64,000 nucleotides of DNA from Streptomyces sp. NBC_01445 (GTDB lineage: Bacteria > Actinomycetota > Actinomycetes > Streptomycetales > Streptomycetaceae). The stretch is from positions 620,001 to 684,000 of the forward strand of contig NZ_CP109485.1 in the NCBI RefSeq assembly GCF_035918235.1. The letters are read 5' to 3'. The position numbers and the translations under genes were made by a program. This document shows positions 60,086-64,000 of this stretch, piece after piece. The notes under the pieces were generated by a model. It saw only the letters and a list, made by a program, of their open reading frames with translations, did not search any database and was not told where the DNA came from. Each line of letters starts with the position of its first letter. The stretch's first letter is position 1.

Positions 60086-62227
60086 ATGACCGGCATGATC
60101 CCTGACCGTCGCATCCGCGTCGGCATCGACGTGGGCGGCACGTTCACGGACGCCGTGGCGGTCGACGCCGCGACGCTCGCGCTGGTGGGGCAGGTGAAGG
60201 TGCCCACCAGCCACCACCACGAGGACGGTGTCGCGCATGGCATCGTCCAGGCGCTGGAACAGCTCCTGGAGAAGGTCGAACGGACGGCGGCGGACGTCAC
60301 GTTCCTGGCGCACGGCACGACGCAGGCCACGAACGCCCTGCTGGAGGGCGACGTCGCGAAGGTGGGGCTCATCGGGACAGGCAGCGGGGCGGGCGCGGTG
60401 TTCACCCGTCGGCTCGCCTCGTTCGGCAGGCTCGAACTCGCCCCGGGCAAGCGGCTTCCGCTGACGTACGCGCATGTGGCCGACCCGTTCGACGCCGATG
60501 CGGCGCGTGCCGCCGTGGAGCAAGTGCGCGACGAGGGGGCCGAAGTCCTCGTCGCGACCGAGCCGTTCGGGGTGGACCGGCCCGAGGGCGAGCAGGCCGT
60601 CCTCGACGCCGCGCGCCCCTCCGGGCTGCCACTCGCGGCGGCGCACGAGATCACCTCGCTGTACGGGCTGCACAAGCGGACGCGTACGGCCGTGGTGAAC
60701 GCGGCGATCCTGCCCCGGATGCTGGCCACGGCAGATCTCGTGGACGCCTCCATCACCAAGGCCGGGGTGACGGCGCCGCTGATGGTGATGCGCTGCGACG
60801 GCGGGGTCATGTCGCTGGGCGAGATGCGTCGGCGCCCGCTCCTGACGATCCTGTCGGGCCCCGCGGCGGGCGTCGCGGGCGCGCTCATGCAGGAGCGGAT
60901 CAGCGAGGGCGTGTTCCTGGAGACGGGCGGCACGTCGACGGACATCAGTGTGGTGCGGCGCGGCAAGGTGGCGGTGCGGCACGCGACGATCCTCGGCAGG
61001 ACCTCGTACCTCAACGCCCTCGACGTACGGACAGTCGGTGTCGGCGGCGGTTCGATGGTGCGGATCGCCGGGAACCGAGTGGTCGGTGTCGGGCCGCGCA
61101 GCGCGCACATCGCGGGGCTGCCGTACGCGTGCTTCGCCTCGCTCGACGACCTGCGGGACGCGCGGATCGCCACGGTGCGGCCGATGAGCGGCGACCCGGA
61201 CGACTATCTGGTGCTCGATGCGGCGGGCGGCCGGTTCGCCGTGACGATGACGTGCGCGGCGAACGCGCTCGGCCGGGTACCGGAGGGCGACTTCGCGCGC
61301 TGCGCGCAGGAGGTGGCACGGGCCGCGATCCAGCCCCTCGCCACCGCCCTGGGCACTGATGTGGCGGGCGCCGCGCGCGCCGTCCTCGACGCCGGGACCG
61401 CGCAGGTCGAGGCAGTGGTGGACGCGATGATCCGGGACTACCGGCTCGACCGCGACACGGCCGTACTGGTCGGCGGGGGCGGCGGGGCAGCGGCGGTGAC
61501 CCCACACCTCGCCGCCGACGCCGGACTCGAAGGCCGTATCGCCCGGCACAGCGAGGTGATCAGCCCGATCGGCGTGGCCCTCGCGCTCGTCCGCGAGCAG
61601 GTCGAGCGGATCGTGCCCGGCGCAACGCAGGAGCAGATCCTCGCGGTGCGCGCCGAGGCCGAACGGGCGGTCGTCGCACAGGGCGCCGCGGCCGAAGGGG
61701 TCGAGGTGGAGGTGACGGTCGACCCGCAGACCAGCACCGTACGGGCCGTAGCCACCGGTGCGACCGAGCTGCGCACCCAGGACCGGGCGCACCGCGCGGA
61801 CGACACCGAGCGGCTGCGCGCGGCTGCCGCGAGCCTCAAGGCGCAGCAGTCACGGGTGAAGGTGCTGGCCGGCACGGCTGCGTACACCGTCTACGGCACC
61901 GAGGTGCGGCGCAGGTTCCGGGCCCACCGGCAGCCGGTTCGGGTGGTGGACGCGGACGGGGTGGTGCGGCTCGGCATACCGCACGCGCGGGTGTCGACGA
62001 CGACGGTGGGCGCGGCCGGTGAGGCGCTGGCGTCGCTGGTGCGCGACGCCACCTCGTACGGCGACGGCGGTGTGCGGGCTCCGGCCGTGCGGCTGCTGGT
62101 GGGCGGCCGGATCGCGGATCTGTCCGGCGTGCTCGCACCGGATGCCCTGCTGGCCCTGGCCCGCAGCGAGTTGCGCTCGCGGGCCGCCGACGAACCGGTC
62201 GTCGCGGTCGTGGAGCCCCGCGCATGA
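60086..62227 (+). CDS. Hydantoinase/oxoprolinase family protein, HyuA-like
   Basis: The product has 713 residues, with a near-consensus ribosome site (AAGGAGGTG). The Hydant_A N-terminal part begins RVGIDVGGTFTDAVAVDAAT. The ATPase-like core includes FLAHGTTQATNALLEGD, LTILSGPAAGVAGALMQERI and FLETGGTSTDISVVRRGKVA. The C-terminal 130 residues are less conserved. Members hydrolyse hydantoins, 5-oxoproline or acetone-like substrates with ATP, usually with a HyuB partner. No HyuB gene is in the window. Its stop overlaps the ATG of the next gene. Confidence 0.9.
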   Translation: MTGMIPDRRIRVGIDVGGTFTDAVAVDAATLALVGQVKVPTSHHHEDGVAHGIVQALEQLLEKVERTAADVTFLAHGTTQATNALLEGDVAKVGLIGTGSGAGAVFTRRLASFGRLELAPGKRLPLTYAHVADPFDADAARAAVEQVRDEGAEVLVATEPFGVDRPEGEQAVLDAARPSGLPLAAAHEITSLYGLHKRTRTAVVNAAILPRMLATADLVDASITKAGVTAPLMVMRCDGGVMSLGEMRRRPLLTILSGPAAGVAGALMQERISEGVFLETGGTSTDISVVRRGKVAVRHATILGRTSYLNALDVRTVGVGGGSMVRIAGNRVVGVGPRSAHIAGLPYACFASLDDLRDARIATVRPMSGDPDDYLVLDAAGGRFAVTMTCAANALGRVPEGDFARCAQEVARAAIQPLATALGTDVAGAARAVLDAGTAQVEAVVDAMIRDYRLDRDTAVLVGGGGGAAAVTPHLAADAGLEGRIARHSEVISPIGVALALVREQVERIVPGATQEQILAVRAEAERAVVAQGAAAEGVEVEVTVDPQTSTVRAVATGATELRTQDRAHRADDTERLRAAAASLKAQQSRVKVLAGTAAYTVYGTEVRRRFRAHRQPVRVVDADGVVRLGIPHARVSTTTVGAAGEALASLVRDATSYGDGGVRAPAVRLLVGGRIADLSGVLAPDALLALARSELRSRAADEPVVAVVEPRA

Positions 62228-62781
62228 CCGGCGATCACGACGAGGACCTGGACCTCGCGGTGCGGCTGCTCGCAGGGACGCCCACGCACGAGGGACGTGA
62301 TCCGCTGATGCTCCGTCAATGGGCGCTGACAGCCGAAGAGTTCGGCAGTCGGATGGCTCCGGATCCCGGACCGGTGCGAGTCGTCGAGCAGGACGGCGGG
62401 CTCGCGGCCGGCCTGCTGGCCCGGTACCGGTCGAGGCCGCCGGTGGTCGAGATCTACGTCGACACGGTCGACCGCGCCGAGCGGCTGATCGCCGAGCGCG
62501 ACTGGCGGCACTGGTTCCCCGTCGGATCGGTGCGGGCAGCCGCCCTCGCCCACGAGCGGGCGCACGCCTGGCTCCACCACGCGCATGTCCGGGCCGAGTT
62601 CAAGCGGGCGCTCGGCCACACGGCACTGAGGCTGGGGCGGCGCCGTCTTTACGCACATGTCGCGGGCGCCGACGAACTGGCCGCGCACGCCTATGCCCGC
62701 GCCGCCTGCGGCCTGGGCCGCAGTCCCCTGCTGCTGACGGAGGCGCTCGCCGCCGCCGTGTCCTGCGAAAGCGAGAAGTGA
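62224..62781 (+). CDS. Uncharacterised protein with HExxH metallopeptidase-like motif
   Basis: The product has 185 residues and is coupled to the HyuA-like gene by ATGA at 62224-62227. H110-E-R-A-H114 in ALAHERAHAWLHHA fits the zinc motif HExxH. A later ADELAAHAYARAACGL has a glutamate at 151 placed as in gluzincin or ImmA/IrrE-like proteases. The N-terminal 100 residues are mixed alpha/beta (VRVVEQDGGLAAGLLARYR). No signal or membrane segment is seen. It may be a small metalloprotease, a metal-dependent hydrolase, or a structural relic. I do not recognise a named family. Confidence 0.7.
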   Translation: MTGDHDEDLDLAVRLLAGTPTHEGRDPLMLRQWALTAEEFGSRMAPDPGPVRVVEQDGGLAAGLLARYRSRPPVVEIYVDTVDRAERLIAERDWRHWFPVGSVRAAALAHERAHAWLHHAHVRAEFKRALGHTALRLGRRRLYAHVAGADELAAHAYARAACGLGRSPLLLTEALAAAVSCESEK

Positions 62782-62784
62782 CCG

Positions 62785-64000
62785 ATGGGTGTCGTCATTC
62801 TGCTCGTCATGGCGGCCGGAGTGGCCGCCATGCTCAGCCGCAAGCTGCCGACCGCGTTCGCGCTGGTCCTGCTCGCCGTGGTGATCGCGTTCCTCGCGGG
62901 CGCGCCGCTGACGGGCAAGAACAGCGTGTTCGACACGGTGCTCCAGGAGGGCGCGCCCGCGCTCGCCGCCACGATGATCGCGATCCTGCTCGGATCGTGG
63001 CTCGGCAAGCTCCTGGAGGAGACCGGCATCGCGGGCACCCTGGTCCGTAAGATCGTCGAGTTCGGCGGAGACCGGCCGGTGTTCGTGGCGCTCGGTGTCC
63101 TCGCGGTGTCCGCGCTTGTCGGCACCGTGACCGGCTCCGCGCCCGCGGCGATGCTCGCCGGGCTGATCGGTATCCCCGCGATGATCGCGGTGGGCATCCC
63201 GAAGGTGACCGCCGCGGGCACGATCCTGATGGGCATCGCGGCCGGGATGCCGTTCGAGCTGCCGGTGTGGCAGTTCTTCTCCACGGCGCTTGAGCTGCCG
63301 GTGGACACGGTGCGCGGCTTCATGCTGAAGCTGTTCCCGTTCGCACTGGTGGCGGCCACCGCCTACGTGCTCGTGGAGTCGCGGCGCCGGGGTGTGGAGC
63401 ATGCGTGGTCGCTCAAGTCGGTTCAGAAAACGCCGGGTTCGCGCGGCAGCAGTCGGCGTCAGCGGCTCGGCGACGCCCCGTGGTACGCGCTGCTCACTCC
63501 CGTGGTGCCGCTGGTGCTGGCCCTTGGCTTCGATCTGGCGATCATCCCGTCGCTCCTTGCGGGTGTGCTGTACGCGCTGGTGACGACGACGCGGCCGCGC
63601 GAGATGAACCGCCGCCTGCTGCGCACCCTGTACGGCGGCTTCGAGGTGGCGGCTCCGCCGATCACGCTGTTCGTGGCGATCGGCATTCTGCTCGCCGCGG
63701 TGAAGCTGCCCGGCGCGGTCGACGCGCTGGAGCCGCTCGTCAAGGCGGTCAGCCCGCACAACGCGGTGCTGTTCGTCCTGGTCTTCACCCTCCTGGTACC
63801 GCTGTGCCTTTACCGCGGACCACTGAACGTGTTCGGCCTGGGCGCCGGCATCGCAGGCGTCCTCATCGCCACCGGCATCTACCCGGCTGTCGCCGTCCTC
63901 GGCATGGCCACCTCGTACAACCAGGTCTTCGGCGTCGCCGACCCGACCAGCACCCAGACGGTGTGGAGCGCGCAGTACGCGGGCGTGTCGCCGCAGCAGG
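62785..64000 (+). CDS. Multi-span permease, probably organic-acid type (3' truncated by window)
   Basis: At least 405 residues are encoded before the window ends; no stop is reached. Hydrophobic helices alternate with short loops from the first residues (GVVILLVMAAGVAAMLSRKL). Repeated motifs such as ILLGSWLGKLLEETGIAGTL and VGTVTGSAPAAMLAGLIGIP resemble GntP/citrate/dicarboxylate-type transporters with two inverted halves. The gene begins 3 bp after the HExxH gene stop. It probably imports the substrate of the oxidoreductase and HyuA-like enzymes. Confidence 0.8.
   Translation, partial: MGVVILLVMAAGVAAMLSRKLPTAFALVLLAVVIAFLAGAPLTGKNSVFDTVLQEGAPALAATMIAILLGSWLGKLLEETGIAGTLVRKIVEFGGDRPVFVALGVLAVSALVGTVTGSAPAAMLAGLIGIPAMIAVGIPKVTAAGTILMGIAAGMPFELPVWQFFSTALELPVDTVRGFMLKLFPFALVAATAYVLVESRRRGVEHAWSLKSVQKTPGSRGSSRRQRLGDAPWYALLTPVVPLVLALGFDLAIIPSLLAGVLYALVTTTRPREMNRRLLRTLYGGFEVAAPPITLFVAIGILLAAVKLPGAVDALEPLVKAVSPHNAVLFVLVFTLLVPLCLYRGPLNVFGLGAGIAGVLIATGIYPAVAVLGMATSYNQVFGVADPTSTQTVWSAQYAGVSPQQ

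Overview
The window is high-GC actinobacterial DNA and most resembles Streptomyces. Codons end mostly in G or C, GTG starts are common, genes are chained by 4-bp ATGA or GTGA overlaps, and several sugar-binding lipoproteins carry twin-arginine signals. A SapA-like secreted spore protein is also present. No rRNA, tRNA, CRISPR array, insertion sequence or phage gene was seen. The region reads as an accessory carbon-utilisation arm built from many small regulated catabolic units.

Layout. (1) 1-5932: the end of a sugar-binding protein gene, two ABC permeases, a GH1 beta-glucosidase and a YicI-type GH31 alpha-xylosidase, probably for import and hydrolysis of xyloglucan-type oligosaccharides. (2) 5963-9413: a FadR-type regulator, an MFS carrier and a Rieske oxygenase. 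(3) 9875-11259: two coupled genes that look like the halves of one VioB-like ferritin fold; the second half has acquired a Tat signal. (4) 11371-14543: a two-component system, a small zinc-finger protein and a SapA-like protein. (5) 14678-18029: a metallo-beta-lactamase-fold hydrolase and an FGGY sugar kinase. Next to the kinase a deletion scar joins the 3' remnants of an ABC permease gene and a LacI gene. (6) 18030-22286: an NCS1 permease, a cyclase-family hydrolase and a SnoaL-like protein, divergent from a PucR regulator. (7) 22476-29848: a DeoR/LacI hybrid regulator, a complete sugar ABC transporter, a 2-hydroxyacid dehydrogenase and a DUF2264 protein. (8) 29940-39830: a LacI repressor, a Gfo/Idh/MocA oxidoreductase, a PmoA-like protein, a cupin, a second sugar ABC transporter, a small membrane protein and a GH2 glycosidase. 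(9) 39996-53337: assorted genes, namely a PaiB-like flavoprotein, an M20 amidohydrolase, an MFS exporter with TetR, a phosphodiester-glycosidase-like protein with an esterase, a polar amino-acid ABC transporter, TetR with a divergent SDR, a zinc-ribbon-like protein and an LLM flavoenzyme. (10) 53356-56985: a decayed gene and a large Tat-exported polysaccharide-lyase-like enzyme. (11) 57249-64000: LacI, an FAD oxidoreductase, a hydantoinase-A-like protein, an HExxH protein and a multi-membrane-span permease that runs off the window.

How the parts connect. The perfect palindrome in front of the lyase-like gene at 53827 shares its core with the operator-like site in front of the Gfo/Idh operon at 31167, more than 22 kb away. 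This suggests one LacI repressor controls an exported depolymerising enzyme and the import and processing operon. The last cluster has its own tandem operator-like repeats and is the least familiar metabolic module here.

All functional calls come from reading motifs and gene order. No database search was possible.
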